64,000 nucleotides of DNA, taken from positions 33,680,080 to 33,744,079 of the forward strand of contig JACMZG010001908.1 of the NCBI GenBank assembly GCA_018340805.1, in the 5' to 3' direction. Below the pieces are notes generated by a model, which had not been told where the DNA came from, made no database searches, and saw only the letters and a list, made by a program, of their open reading frames with translations. Both the position numbers and the translations under genes were made by a program. Each line of letters starts with the position of its first letter. Position 1 is the first letter of the stretch. Source of the DNA: Microvelia longipes. Lineage: Eukaryota; Arthropoda; Insecta; Hemiptera; Veliidae. Of this stretch, positions 12,334 to 24,227 are shown piece by piece.

Positions 12334-12776
12334 ATTATTTGTACATTATTTATTTAAATAGAAATATTTGTTTTTTTTTCAAATGTCTACTTTATTTATT
12401 TAGTTCGTAAAACCACTTATATAACCACGATTTATCAATTTACTAATTTAATTAATTAATAATATATATCATTTGATACTACCGAGTTTTGCAAAACATG
12501 AATAGTTGACACAATATAATTGTGCGAGAGACAACTAGGAAATGTAACAAGCAATATGCAATGCTACATTTAGGAACTGTTTCATCATTCAACATTTGTC
12601 ATCATTGATGTTTGTCAGGAGTCATATTTGTCAGGTCTGCCTAGGACAATAGACTAATGAGGGTGTATCAAGAAAGTGGGATTGATCTTTCTCCCCCACT
12701 AAAACACAACACTTAAACACAAACGAACCTAACATATCGCAAAGGTCATAAAACTAGAAGTAAAGATATATAAAAG

Positions 12777-12807
<31 letters not shown>

Positions 12808-12817
12808 TTATTTATAT

Positions 12818-15800
12818 TAGGGTGGCCCTTAAAAATGAACTTTCTTTTTTCTTTGCTCCCAACCCCTAATTTTGTTCGAATATATGAAAAAAAAATTCCA
12901 CTAAAATTTCAGCCCGATCGGAGATGATTAACAGGTGCCGCCGGGCCTTTGAAGTTTTACAGGTGTCAAAATTCGTCAAAATTATGATTTTCGTGACAAT
13001 TTTTTTTTCTGTGATTTTTTACATTATTTTCTAAGTAAAAACAATACTTAATCCACTAATTAAACACTATGAACTTATCATTATGACCTGAAATCATCTT
13101 AGTTTGTACTTAATCTGACATTAAGTGGTGGACATATATATTTTTTCTGAAAAAATTTTTAAAAAACATTTTTTTTTCTGTACACTGCAAAGTATAACTC
13201 ATATAATATGTTTTTTTGTTATCAATTCATTGACATATTATGTTTTTGTATACTGTTTTCTATAATTTAAGACCAATAATTGGTTATTTATACCAAAATT
13301 AGCAAACCTAATGTGTAACATACAAAACACTGTCATCCTATCTCGCAGTAGGTGAAAGCTAAGTAATGAGTATAATAGCCCAATTCAGTTTCAAGAATTT
13401 TTTTTTGGTATAAATTTATTTTCAAACTAGCCATTATTGTAATATCTGAAACTTAGTGTGTTACCCCCCCCCCCGTCCTTTGCTTGACCTTCCCCCTCTT
13501 TCCTATTATGAAATATAAAATTTTATACAATTTTCACAAAAAATGAATAGAATAAAGAAAGGCAAGCTAGGTTATAACTTTGAATAGAGTTATTAATACA
13601 TTAGTAATTGACACAAACTTGTTTACCAAAATACTTTCAGGTAAAATAATCCTGGTGTCCACTTAAGGATTAAAGATGAGTCAAGGAAAATACCATGCAA
13701 GATGGAAGTTGTTTTGCTTTTACAGACAGGCTGGATGATTTATTTGATATTGCCCATAGTGACGCCGAAAATGAAATAAAAATCCAGGAGGACATAGATT
13801 TTTTGCGGATGCAAAAAATGAAGGGGCGACCTGGTGTTATGCTGGGAGTTAACATTAATTTACACAGGGCAGAATAGAACTGCAGAGCGGAAGGAGGAAG
13901 AGGTCCGTTGAAAAACTCGATGCTTGGAGGATATTGATCGATCTAGTTTGTTTGCGGAATTGCTACCAAGCACCAGAAGCAGTAGTAGCACAGAAGACAG
14001 TGAGGGAGTTTCAGATGAGCTTGTCTGTGATGCAATTTTTCCTTCGTCGTTGGGTTTTAGAGGAACTGTTAATTTTTTTAATGATCGCCTAGCACCAACG
14101 TTAGATAGGTGCAAAGTTAGGGACAGAGATGCTGTTCATGTATTAGTTACCACAGCAGAAGCGTTAGGCCATGATGCAAAGGACTTAACAGAAATTCAAT
14201 AAGCCGTAAACGATCCCAGCTAAGGATTCTTAGATACAAGGAAATGTTAAAAACCTTTAGTATTGATAGAAATCAGTGTGCTGTTGTGCATTGGGATGAG
14301 AAGCTTCATCCTAATATTACAAAAGACAATAAGATAGAGAGGTTGGCAGTTCTTATTTCATATGGCGTAAAAAGACAAGTTGATAGGAGCTCCGAGCATA
14401 CCATAGGCTACTGGAGCAGAATAAGCCGCAGCAGTCTATAAATGTCTTTAAGAATGGGGGCTTCTTGATTCAGTCCAAGCGATGTGTTTTGACACCACGG
14501 CATCGAACACCGGTAAGAACAATGGAGCTTGCAGAAATATTGAGAACCTCTTAGAAAAGGATTTTCTATACCTGCCTTGTAGGCACCACATATTTGAAGT
14601 GGTATTAAAGGGTGTATTCAATGAATTGGTGGGACCGACTTTTGGGCCAGATGTTCCACTGTTTTCTTGGTTCAGAAACTCATGGGGTCAGATAGACCCA
14701 AAAAAATAGTCTTCTGGTATTGAAGGAGGTTGTCCCAGAAGTTTAAGAAGAGATATGCTTGACTTCTTCGTAAAAAGTTTAAAAGAAAAACAATTAAGAG
14801 AAGATTACAGGGAGCTAATGGAGCTGGCAGTGATTTTTCTAGGAGAGACCCCGCTTTGAGGAGTGTCATTTAGAAAGCCAGGTCCTAATAGCCATGCAAG
14901 ATGGATGTCGAAGGCGATCTATTGTTTAAATATTTATTTAGAAGTTAGTTCAAGTTGTCCACCAAAGAAAAATCATCGATGAGAAAATTTAACATTTTTC
15001 TTATTAGAGTGTATGGTGCTACAAGTGCGTGTAAGGCCTGAATGTCTGACTTGCATTTTATTCAGTCATTAGTTAATTACGAGGCTATAGATTAAAAATT
15101 AGCAATGCTGTACTAAAAAAAATATTAACCATTTGTTAATGGTTAATAAATTTGGTAAGGGAAGAGGGGGGATCAAGCAAATGGGGTAACACACAAAGTT
15201 TCAAATGTCACAATAATGGCTTGTTTGAAAATAAATTTATACCAAAAAAAAATTGAAAATTCTTGAAACTGAATTGGACTATTATACTCATTACTTAGCT
15301 TTCACCAACTGCGAGATAGGATGACAGTGTTTTGTATGTTACACATTAGGTCTGCTAATTTTGGTATAAATAACCAATTATTGGTCTTAAATTATAGAAA
15401 ACAGTATACAAAAACATAATATGTCAATGAATTGATAACAAAAAAACATATTATATGAGTTATACTTTGCAGTGTATAGAAAAAAAAATGTTTTTAAAAA
15501 AATTTTTCAGAAAAAATATATATGTCCACCATTAAATGTCAGATTAAGTACAAACTAAGATGATTTCAGGTCATAATGATAAGTTCATAGTGTTTATTTA
15601 GTGGATTAAGTATTGTTTTTACTTAGAAAATAATGTAAAAAATCACAGAAAAAAAATTTGCCACGAAAATCATAATTTTGACGAATTTTGACACCTGTAA
15701 AACTTCAAAGGCCCGGCGGCACCTGTTATTCACCTCCGATTGGGCTGAAATTTTAGTGGAATTTTTTTTTCATATATTCGAACAAAATTAGAGGTTGGAG

Positions 15801-15850
15801 CACAACATTTCTAACATTTTTTTTTCACCCCTTAGCTAAGGGCCACCCTA
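12818..15850. mobile_element. hAT-like DNA transposon with long terminal inverted repeats
   Basis: The element starts TAGGGTGGCCCTT and ends with the inverse AAGGGCCACCCTA (with short variation). It is flanked on both sides by the 8-bp duplication ATTTATAT (12,810-12,817 and 15,851-15,858). The arms are about 690 bp (12,818-13,505 and 15,160-15,850) and align closely throughout, including CAGGTGCCGCCGGGCCTTTG. The 8-bp duplication, the YAGGG terminus and a transposase remnant with a D..N plus CxxH arrangement fit the hAT superfamily. The flank is AT-repetitive, so the duplication could be partly coincidental. Such long TIRs are unusual for hAT. Confidence 0.8.
13695..14945 (+). pseudogene. 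Broken hAT-like transposase
   Basis: Successive open segments in different frames cover 13,695-13,877, 13,924-14,202, 14,244-14,441, 14,482-14,709 and a final stretch to about 14,945. The fourth contains CFDTTASNTG followed by LPCRHHIFEVVL, an acidic-residue motif plus CxxH, as in the RNase H-like core of hAT-type transposases. The last contains a SHARWMSKAIY motif that I associate with the C-terminal part of related transposases. At least four frameshifts or stops separate the pieces, so no functional protein is expected. The superfamily assignment leans on the 8-bp target duplication and termini as well as these motifs. Confidence 0.7.
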
Positions 15851-15858
<8 letters not shown>

Positions 15859-15921
<63 letters not shown>

Positions 15922-15957
15922 CATACATACATATATATACATTATACATATATATAT
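15859..15957. repeat. (TA)n microsatellite
   Basis: A long TA tract, partly with CATA tetranucleotides, adjoins the right end of the hAT-like transposon. Confidence 0.95.
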
Positions 15958-16580
15958 ATTCTTGACACATCCTCTTTTCCTACCAAGACCCCAATCACAT
16001 AACTCTTTTTCTTTTGGAAATTCGTTAAAAATAGTTTAAATATGAGGTTTATGCAATTTTGACTTCTACCTAAGACTATTTTCAACAAACATATGAAAGA
16101 ACTAATATAAATAGTATGTTAGTTTGCTGTGTTACTACACCATTGTTTAAAAAGTTATAAACTATATTTATAATAATTTTATTTTATTTATAAACCAGAC
16201 TGAAATATAGTATTATTTGGATTTTAAAAGCATTCATAAAGTATTTTGTTTCAAAAAATAAATAAAATATGACACATGAAAAATCATAAAACAAAAAATG
16301 CAGAGATTAAAATTTATATTTTTACTAAGCTTCTCAGTTTTTGTATGAAATATAGCTAAACAAAATAATCCCACGCCTTCAAACCCTGGGCTTAAATTAA
16401 AGCCTTGCTGCATTGATTAAAAGTCCATTGTAACATAAACCAAGAACGATGCCCAATCATTTTATTATATTTTAATATTCTTCACATATTTCAAGGGTTT
16501 TTGTTGCGTATTTAGAGCTCAAATAGAGCCAGGAAGAGCAAATGGAGCTTTATACAGTTTAGTATTTACATTTACTTAAA

Positions 16581-16740
16581 AGAACGAAATAATACAAAGT
16601 CTCTCCACAGTTCAAGATATTTATTTACAGTAAAGCGAGCGCTTTCGACCTAACAAGAGTCATCATCAGTGCCTATTAAACAAATGACAAAAAAATTTAC
16701 ATTTACTTGGTTATTCTAGTTGTGCCCAACCTCATTTAAA
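16581..16740 (-). repeat. PLE 3'-end fragment
   Basis: On the minus strand it carries the hammerhead-like block (16,631-16,672; CACTGATGATGACTCTTGTT then AGGTCGAAAGCGCT) and the terminal CTGTGGAGAGACTTTG. This matches the region after the endonuclease in the PLE copies at 52.5-52.8 kb. No reverse transcriptase sequence remains. Confidence 0.8.
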
Positions 16741-16863
16741 TTTTCAGGTATAAATAAAATCTAATATTTAATCATAAATAAATTAAAGTAAATGTAGCGA
16801 ATCGCCTCTCCCCCCTTTTTATGCTAGCTACCTCATAAACGTAATTTTCTGTTAAAAATTCTG

Positions 16864-16894
<31 letters not shown>

Positions 16895-17249
16895 AATATA
16901 TATATAATACGATAATTAATTATTATAACGAGACGATAAAACAGGTCTTATTTATCTCGTAAAACACTAATTTACTGTCGAACGAGCGACACAGCAACCG
17001 TAGCCGAGATAAAAGAAGCCATTCACAGTCGTGTAGCAATGCTATTTTTTCGGACGTAGTAATAGTGTTGGCTGCGTATTTTTAATGTCTGAATAACAGT
17101 CCATGATTATTAAACACTTGATAATAAGTAATTAATAACTCACATTCGTTAAAGAAAATAACAAAACATCGTCAACAATAACGTTCGATTGTTTATTTAA
17201 AATTTAATATTAAATTAAATTTAATTTAAAATTAAATTTTGGTAACAAA
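16741..17249. other. AT-rich DNA with TA microsatellite
   Basis: Contains a TA tract at 16,866-16,910 and an AT-only palindrome (AATTTAATATTAAATTAAAT region) at 17,195-17,240. No gene seen. Confidence 0.6.
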
Positions 17250-17690
17250 ACGCATTTTTTGAGGTAGTATACGTAATTGAGCACTTTATTGGACCGTTTT
17301 TAGGATGAGAAGCCAATCATTATTGTATAGGAAGTTTTTAGTACTTTCACCTCCGAAGACAATAATGAATGTAAAAAAACTCCTAGGACGTAAAAGTAAT
17401 TAATATATTGCCGCCATTACTGTAATGTAGCGTGTTCAAAACAACAATCTGTGTAAAACCTTCATGAGGTTTTTTTAAAAACGTTTATTTTGTTTCTGTT
17501 TTTGTTCGTAGACTAATTTTTTTTCAATAAGGTATATAGCGCAGTTTATTTAATGAGTGTTACCTCAAAAAATAGTGTATGCCATCCGGCTGAGAATGTC
17601 TTTATGTCTTGGCAATTTTTCCCGACTCGCTTCGCTCGTCGGTAAATCTAATTGTGACATAAAGACACACTTCTCAGCCTTATGGCATAA
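17250..17690. repeat. Nested inverted repeats with a long hairpin
   Basis: The hairpin 17,579-17,686 has arms of about 30 bp: ATGCCATCCGGCTGAGAATG..GTCTTTATGTC on the left and its near-complement on the right. The loop contains GACTCGCTTCGCTCGTC, the word also found in family A ends. Further out, TTTTTTGAGGTAG at 17,255 pairs with TACCTCAAAAAAT at 17,560. Possibly an imperfect foldback element. Confidence 0.65.
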
Positions 17691-17945
17691 ATAACTATTA
17701 CTGCCACAGACAGTAAAACACTACGAAACTGTCGCAGACGGTTTAAACACATTTCACCTACTTTTTTGAGAATGTAAAGTGCCTACTTTACAGCCACCCG
17801 AAAAAAATTTGTTTTAGAATTTGTTTTAGCAAATTTTCATCATAAAAATTAAAACGCTTTTTCAAATAATAGAGTACTGTTTTCACATCTCTAATATGTT
17901 CTTGTTATAATTATGTAACTTGATAAAGACTTAAGTTATAGTATA

Positions 17946-17984
<39 letters not shown>

Positions 17985-18008
17985 TATAATCATAAAATTG
18001 TCCAATTA

Positions 18009-18330
18009 TTGATAATTTATAAACGTTTAATATCAGTTAGAAGGATGCAAGTCATAGCTCGTCAAATTATATTAATTCTAAAGTTAATACTTGCAATTAA
18101 GTTACTAATATCAAAAGGATGTTTAGTTAACCCTTATGTCACTTTAAGAGATCGGTATTCGTCAAATTTTAACTGGATTGGTCCAAATATCGAAGTTTAA
18201 AAAAGTATCTTCCGGGCAGTAAAGCTAAGCCAGATTTTCTAGCGGAACACAGCGGGAGTTATGCGTGACACAGACAAACCAACACATACACAGACAGACA
18301 AAACGATGAAAACTACTTAGAACATCATAT
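18009..18330. repeat. Family B dispersed repeat, copy 1
   Basis: Shares an extended match with 19,590-19,850, including AATTCTAAAGTTAATACTTG, AATTAAGTTACTAATATCAA, GTTAACCCTTATGTC, GAGTTATGCGTGACACAGAC and AACTACTTAGAACATCATA. The small ORF inside is read from the repeat. The CAGACAGAC-rich tract is reminiscent of family A, which suggests distant kinship. Confidence 0.8.
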
Positions 18331-18777
18331 GTTTGTGTTTGACACAAATAATTATGATAAAACCACAGTTTAATTTTTTAGGGTGAAAACAATACTTTTA
18401 CTAATACCTACTGCAGGTAAGGAAAAGAAAAAAATATAAATTTAGAAAAAATCTGAATATTATTTATTCCCAAGAATAGTCCTTATTTATTTAAAATGTT
18501 CCTTATTCATTTAAACATTTTTTATCTGAAAGGTTGACCTTAACAATAGAGTTATGAAGGCTAAATATACGATAATAGCTTAACTTACATGTGCTGCTGT
18601 TCTATAGGTAACAGTAGTCGATTTGAAAGAATTACCTGAAACACAAAATCATAACACAAACTTAATAAGGGATAAACCAAGATCACTAAAATAAATACAC
18701 TATCTGATTTTGAAAATTCTAATTAACATAAGACTTTGATTAAGTAATAGTACTAGTTATTACTACTCAGCAATACT

Positions 18778-18882
18778 CCATTATACCAAACATAATAGTC
18801 CATTATACTTATACCAAACATAATAGTCCATTATACTTATACCAAACATACTAGTCTAACTTAATTATACCAAACATAAGTT
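18778..18882. repeat. 28-bp tandem repeat
   Basis: About four units of ATACCAAACATAATAGTCCA followed by TTATACTT; the last units are diverged. Confidence 0.85.
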
Positions 18883-19009
18883 TTATATAACCCAAATACT
18901 ATCTTAGTTCAACACTTAATCTTGTATTATATAATTTCTAATGTCACTGTAACTTTTAAGATATCAAATACTTGCCTTAAAACTATTAAATGAAAAAAAA
19001 AAATAAATG

Positions 19010-19078
19010 GGTACGGGGTACCTCGGCACGCTTCCTTACAACTTCTAACTCGCTTTTCTTGTCCTCAGAAAGTTAAGT
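19010..19078 (-). repeat. Family A repeat, 3' end only
   Basis: ATGGGTACGGGGTACCTCGG, then CTAACTCGCTTTTCTTGTCC, is the reverse of the family A 3' end. No 5S-like segment follows. Confidence 0.65.
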
Positions 19079-19415
19079 TTTTCTAAAGTTTAAAAAGGTA
19101 CTTACAGTAATAAAATAACCAAATCTCTAGGCTGTTATATTTATAACTAACTAACTATAACTAAAGTTTGGTATTAAAGTAGATATACATATTCAATCAA
19201 AATTATTTATTTCCACATCTTATTTATTAGCATCCAAGTTATTAGCAATTTTATCCATGTTCTATTTAATTTTTATTTATTTTAATTTATTATAAAAATA
19301 TTAGCAATATATTCCATTATTTAGTTTTCTAATAATTTAACGATAATATTTGGACAGGACAGATGAAAACAAACTTTTATACATCACACCAATAACCAAA
19401 GAATAGTATCATACA

Positions 19416-19417
<2 letters not shown>

Positions 19418-19446
<29 letters not shown>

Positions 19447-19560
19447 GATATATACACAATATCAGGGTGTTTCACGAAAAAGTCCCTCTACATTTTTTTA
19501 AAAAATTCTTAATATTTCAAGATGCGGTCTTCGGGATTAATTTAGGGTCAAAAAATCCAT
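19418..19560. repeat. TA tract and lone CAGGGTGTTTC terminus
   Basis: A TA microsatellite (19,418-19,446) is followed at 19,466 by CAGGGTGTTTCACG. That resembles the ends of the inverted-repeat elements at 32,861 and 59,962. No matching inverse end was found nearby, so it is a possible solo end. Confidence 0.5.
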
Positions 19561-19589
19561 TTTTTGACCAAAAAAATACTTTACTACTT

Positions 19590-19850
19590 TAGAATTAATT
19601 CTAAAGTCAACACTTACAATTAAGTTACTAATATCAAAATGATATATAGTTAACCCTTGTGTCCCTTAGAGATAGACATGCGTCAAATTGGTAGAATGGT
19701 CAAAATTGTGAGTTAAAAAAAAGTATCTCCGTGGCAAATAAACTAGACTTGAACACAGGTTGAAGTTATGCGTGACACAGACACACACAGACACTTATTC
19801 ATACAGAAAGCATGATAAAACAACTTAGAACATCATAAGAGGATCTCAAA
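19590..19850. repeat. Family B dispersed repeat, copy 2
   Basis: Second copy of the repeat at 18,009-18,330 in the same orientation. It diverges by substitutions and small indels, with the CACACACAGACAC tract slightly expanded. Confidence 0.8.
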
Positions 19851-20415
19851 CTGATGATAAGGATATAATCTGGATCGTGGAGTCAGTTATAAGAACATCT
19901 TTTTAAAAGTACCTTTATTTTTGTGTTTTCAATTGATTTATTAAAACACTAAACTTAATTATTTTATATTAAAACACTTATTTATACACTTACATACGAA
20001 ATATAATATAATTGCAGATAATAGTATGAAATGTAAACAAGAAATATAAAATAAATAAAAGAATTAAAGTGAATAAACCATTAAATAAACTTTACTAAAT
20101 CCTAAATAAATAAAGAACATCTTCTTAAAACGAAGAATTAAAATAAAATAGGCACAATATAAACTGTATTTCATTACATGGGAAGAGGAAGTTTATACGT
20201 AAAAGTTTGACCTAATAATTAAAATATTTGTTAGAAGCAGTTATTTTCAATGAAATAGAATATAATTTAATATACTTTAGTTGCATTGAATGACATATAT
20301 AATTCCAAAATACATAGTCTAGACCAGCCCTTCCCAACCCTTGGGTCGCGACCCAGATTGGGTCGCGAACAATAGTTTTTGGGTCGCCAAATTTTTCTAT
20401 TATTAACAATCTAAA

Positions 20416-20545
20416 TACGGGCCTTCGGCCCGTAGCCGCTACGCGGCCTCGGCGCTTCGCGCCTCGTCCGCTCCGCGGCGTCGGCCCACCGGGCCGCTTC
20501 GCGGCCCGGGGGCCTCCCTGTGGCCGCTTTGCGGCCACATTGTTG
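20416..20545. repeat. GC-rich island of consecutive small hairpins
   Basis: Consecutive short palindromes occur: ACGGGCCTTCGGCCCGT (a C-UUCG-G tetraloop stem), CCGCTACGCGG, GGCGCTTCGCGCC, GGGCCGCTTCGCGGCCC and GGCCGCTTTGCGGCC. A further one at 20,637-20,660 is GGCCCGCTTCGCGGGCC. The surroundings are strongly AT-rich, so this island is compositionally foreign. Basic-looking ORFs crossing it on the minus strand are artefacts of the composition. Confidence 0.85.
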
Positions 20546-20782
20546 TTGTTTTGTATTATGTGTTGTTTCATTATTGTTCTTGTTACATGGCATTTTGCCA
20601 TGTATCTAGCGAATTTTCACAGCCTCTCCACACAGGCCCGCTTCGCGGGCCTGCGTGGCTTTCTCACAAACTTGATTTTACTAATTGAGATTTTATTAAT
20701 ACTCTATTATTAATAGTATGCTATAATAAAATTAAGAAACATTAAACAAAAATATATTATTCATGATTTTTGTTTTCAAATA

Positions 20783-21090
20783 AAAATACCGTTTCCGTCA
20801 CTAAAGATTGTCTGATTGAGCTAAAACCGGTCGCAATGGTTTTAGAATGACTTCGACCATATAAAGACAACTTCAACTCTTACTTACATTTATGATTGTT
20901 TATAAAATTTAAAGAAAAATGTCAAATTTTTTTTGTAAACAAATTGTTTATTTGAGTAAAATCTTAAGGTTGAAATATATTCATGATTATTTAAATAAAA
21001 ATACCGTTTGCGTCACTTAGGATTGTCCGATTGAGCTGAAACTGGTCGCATTCGTTTTAGAATAACTTCGACCATATAAAGACTACTTGG
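20783..21090. repeat. Direct repeat of about 100 bp inside the hAT element
   Basis: The segments 20,783-20,885 and 20,992-21,090 match in the same orientation: AAAATACCGTTTCCGTCACT, GATTGAGCT, CCGGTCGCA and CTTCGACCATATAAAGAC. A weaker third version lies at 21,315-21,390. It is a tandem-type duplication with a unit near 208 bp. Confidence 0.8.
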
Positions 21091-21591
21091 ATGTTCTTCC
21101 TCTTTACGGGTCTGCTTATCTCGGCGTGGTTCAATGGAAGCCATTTTTGCCCTGTCTCTCTGGGACAGCAGGCTTACCATGATGGAGCAAGAGGTAGAGG
21201 TTTCTCTTTTATACTATATCCCCACCCTCTAACACTACTGAACCCAACAGATATCGTACGAGTCTTTGACCTAGACGTATACATATATACAAGATTATAT
21301 ATATATGTATACCAATTGCGCCATTTGTGATGGTTCGATTGAGCTGAAATTGGTCTTAATCGATTCAGCTAGCCGTCTACCTAAATACTAGATACCTTGT
21401 TTTAAAGCCATTTCAAGTTTCAAAAAAAAATTTTTTTTCATGACGTCATAACTTTGGTTGATGACGTCATAATGTTTTTATAAACAATAGGCCTCGTAAC
21501 CTCCACAACATCTCGCGATTTGCAAAGTTTCGTTTCAATTTGAGAACGCCTTCGAGAGTTATCGTTCGCCATACGAAAGGGTAGAAACTCT

Positions 21592-21595
<4 letters not shown>

Positions 21596-21640
<45 letters not shown>

Positions 21641-21670
21641 TAATATATATATATATATACATATATATAT
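21596..21670. repeat. (TA)n microsatellite
   Basis: Simple TA tract within the hAT element. ORFs of alternating I and Y codons reading through it are artefacts. Confidence 0.95.
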
Positions 21671-22198
21671 AACTTTTTCGGACATATATTTTTGTTATCA
21701 GGAAGCCAATAGGAACCGATTCCACTCACTCCCACCCTCAACTTCCGTCATCCGAACAACCTCATAAGCGTCATTTTCATTATGAAAATTCGCTAAAAAT
21801 TACCAAGATTTATGTAAAAAGAATATTATAAGCAAATAACAGACTTGCTTAAACAGATTATTTTTAGAAATTGATAATACTTTAAACATGCGATAACAGA
21901 AGAAGCCGCGGCCAAAACATTTCTTAGAAGTCCTTTACCGACAGAGGCAGCCGGCTTTATCAATTCTTGCTAACTTTGATGAATTGTTATACCTATGATA
22001 ATACTGTGTTAAAAAGTTTCTTATTACTTCTTTTAAAGGTTCGGGTTATTAAAATTATAATGTTCAATTATATGTGAATTTGGTTCTAACATACATCAAC
22101 GTAGTTTAATTTCGCGTACAAGTTTTATAATTACAATTGTTTCACCAGTTTATTTATTTTAGCGATTTCCTTTGGGAATAAAATTCGCTCATGGAATA

Positions 22199-22858
22199 GG
22201 CGTCATGGCGGAAGTCGAACCTCGGACCACGACACAAATCCGTTTCAGAGGTCCCTAATGACGAAAACATACGTTTTGCGAGACTTTATATATGTATTTC
22301 TAGACACTTTCTTGTAAACACTCTATCTTTCGAACTGATTAATATTTTTAAACAAACTTAGTACAAAACTCAACCTTCGGAGGACAAGTTTTCAACCCTA
22401 TTGAAAACCAGGTTTTTGTGACGTCATTAACCCGTTTGCTGAGTCAGCGAAATTTTCATAAATCGGCAAAATTCAGGGTTAATATTTTTTACTGCAAAAG
22501 GTCAAAAGTTATTTTTTTTGAGACGCTAAATCAAATTAAACCGGTCCGAAGTCGATACGACCACTCCAAGTGACCAAAAAGTCGAAAAAAAAACATTGTA
22601 AATTACCGAAAATCAAAATGTAGGTCAATAAAAAATTAATTTCGAGTAGGGTGTCGTTTTCTATGTATTTTGGGGCACTGAATCAAATGAAACCGGTCCG
22701 AAGTCAATAAGACCACTCTAAGTTACCAAAAAGTCGAGAAAACCCCAACAAATTATCGATAACCTCTGGCGCGGTGGTCCGCATGTCGGGCGAATTTCCT
22801 TTGGATGCGAGCTCAAACCCAGAGTACCTGGGTTCAAATCCTAGTAGGGACAATAATT
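22199..22858. repeat. Family C repeat, copy 1
   Basis: Inverse copy of 49,197-49,996. It contains two AAACCGGTCCGAAGT blocks about 140 bp apart and a CAGGTTTTTGTGACGTCATT block. At its right end lies a pol III box B-like sequence, GGGTTCAAATCCTAG (22,828-22,842). At its left end, the inverse of GAGGTTCGACTTCCGCC is also box B-like. These tRNA-like ends suggest SINE-type ancestry. A short TA run here corresponds to a long TA tract in copy 2. Confidence 0.8.
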
Positions 22859-22894
22859 TTTTATCTTTTTTTTACCTAATATAAGTTTACAACT

Positions 22895-23380
22895 AGAAAA
22901 TAATTCTGGCGCGGTGGTCCGCATGTCGGGCGAATTTTTCTTTGGATGCGTGTTTCCGTGCTAACAACAATCCTGGTTGGAATGATAGTTTTTTATAGTT
23001 TTTTACATCATATAAGTTTATAACTACAGGATTATTCTAGCGCGGTGGTCCGCATGTCTAGCGAATTTCATTTAGAATAAGTGTTTCCGTGCTTAACAAC
23101 CCGTTTCTTGCTTAAGGTTCCGGTTCATGCTTTAGAACCTAAGCAGTTACTTAATTGTCAAGCACTGCTCGTAACTCATTTTGTCTCTATTTTTCAAAGG
23201 AAATGCGCAAAAACCTTTAAGGATAACTGACTAAGCTTAAAAGTTACTAAGCTTTAAACTAATGCAAATAATAGTGCGTACTTCTAATTTTAGAGGCATA
23301 GTTTTGTATAACCAACTGGATAATTATGCGCATTTCCTTTGAAAATACAGACAAAATGAGTTACGAGCAGTGCTAATTTT
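22895..23380. repeat. Foldback-family element with duplicated heads
   Basis: The head TTCTGGCGCGGTGGTCCGCA followed by TGTCGGGCGAATTT occurs at about 22,766, 22,904 and 23,035. The inner palindrome arms 23,150-23,215 (CAAGCACTGCTCGTAACTCA) and 23,315-23,378 (GAGTTACGAGCAGTGCT) are inverse to one another. It is the same family as 48,464-49,166 but has lost most of its right arm. Confidence 0.8.
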
Positions 23381-23673
23381 TATATTTAATTTAATTTTTA
23401 TATTTTATTGCTATTATATAATATACTTTTTTTGAACTCCAATTAAACTACACTTTCTAAAACACAGAAAGTGTTTAGTTTTCTATTTAAGTATAAAAAC
23501 CACATGAAAATTAGGATTTGACGATGTATGTAGGGTCATAACTAGTTCGGCAATAAATAAAAACGCCTGCAATTTTCGGGTTATGCAAAATAAATTCATT
23601 TGGGTCGCCAAACTTTAGAAAAGCAAATTATAGGGTCGCGGTACTGAAAAGGTTGGGAAACGCTGGTCTAGAC

Positions 23674-24011
23674 TAACTCGTTGTTATAAAATAAAATATA
23701 ATAGACAGTTTTTTAGCTCTTTTTTGTTTTTTTTTTTTAATGCATTCGACGTGCTTTTTGTGTTTAGACATCTAATTAGATGTGGTTACAAACTTTAATT
23801 TAAAAAGATTAAATTTACCCTATTTTAACGAATTTACCTAAGTAAGGAATCCAAATTGTCAAAGTTCTTCAAAGATTTTGAAAGGTATGCTTCGGTTTAT
23901 TATATTAAATATCAAATTTAAATTATCAAAGAAATATAGTAAATACAATAAGGAAAGGTTAAGATAGACACTCAGACAAAGGGAGCAAAAAAATGGATAC
24001 AGCAGGATTAC
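23674..24011. other. AT-rich DNA, nothing recognised
   Basis: Flank of the hAT element with no supported feature. Confidence 0.55.
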
Positions 24012-24075
24012 GCAAAGTATGGTCCGCGGAGCCCCAGGGGTCCACGGAAAGATTTTATGGGGCCCGTGAGCTAAT
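24012..24075. repeat. Probable solo hAT-type terminus
   Basis: The GTCCGCGGAGCCCCAGGGGT and CCACGG..GGGGCCCGTGAG words resemble hAT ends with AGGGGTCC/GGGGCCC blocks. No partner end or target duplication was seen. Weak call. Confidence 0.35.
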
Positions 24076-24227
24076 GCAGAAAATATTATTACAAACATGT
24101 AAACATTAATTAATTTAACTATAAATATTTAGTTATAATTAACAATTTAAATAACAGATATCAGTTCTTATATCCTTACACCGAATTCTCAAAGGAAATA
24201 AGAAATAAGCTTATGAGATTGTTTGTA

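Larger units (their letters stand above)
20325..23665. mobile_element. Non-autonomous hAT transposon
   Basis: The ends are CAGCCCTTCCCAACCCTTGG at the left and the inverse CCTTTTCAGTACCGCGACCC-type sequence ending GGGAAACGCTG at the right. Both continue into GGGTCGC words. The flanks carry an exact 8-bp duplication GTCTAGAC (20,317-20,324 and 23,666-23,673). The terminus form and 8-bp duplication are diagnostic of hAT. There is no transposase; the interior is a patchwork of a GC-rich hairpin island, direct repeats, a TA tract, family C and a foldback element. It may have captured these or been invaded by them. Confidence 0.9.

Noticed and set aside
20212..20601. Minus-strand ORF rich in Arg, Pro and Gly
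   Set aside because: It is read through the GC-rich hairpin island; the basic composition follows from the palindromes and no domain is visible.
21467..21741. Ile/Tyr-rich ORFs
   Set aside because: They read through the TA microsatellite.
22766..22858. Functional tRNA gene
   Set aside because: A box B-like word and T-arm exist, but no acceptor stem or anticodon arm fits; it is better read as a SINE-like end.
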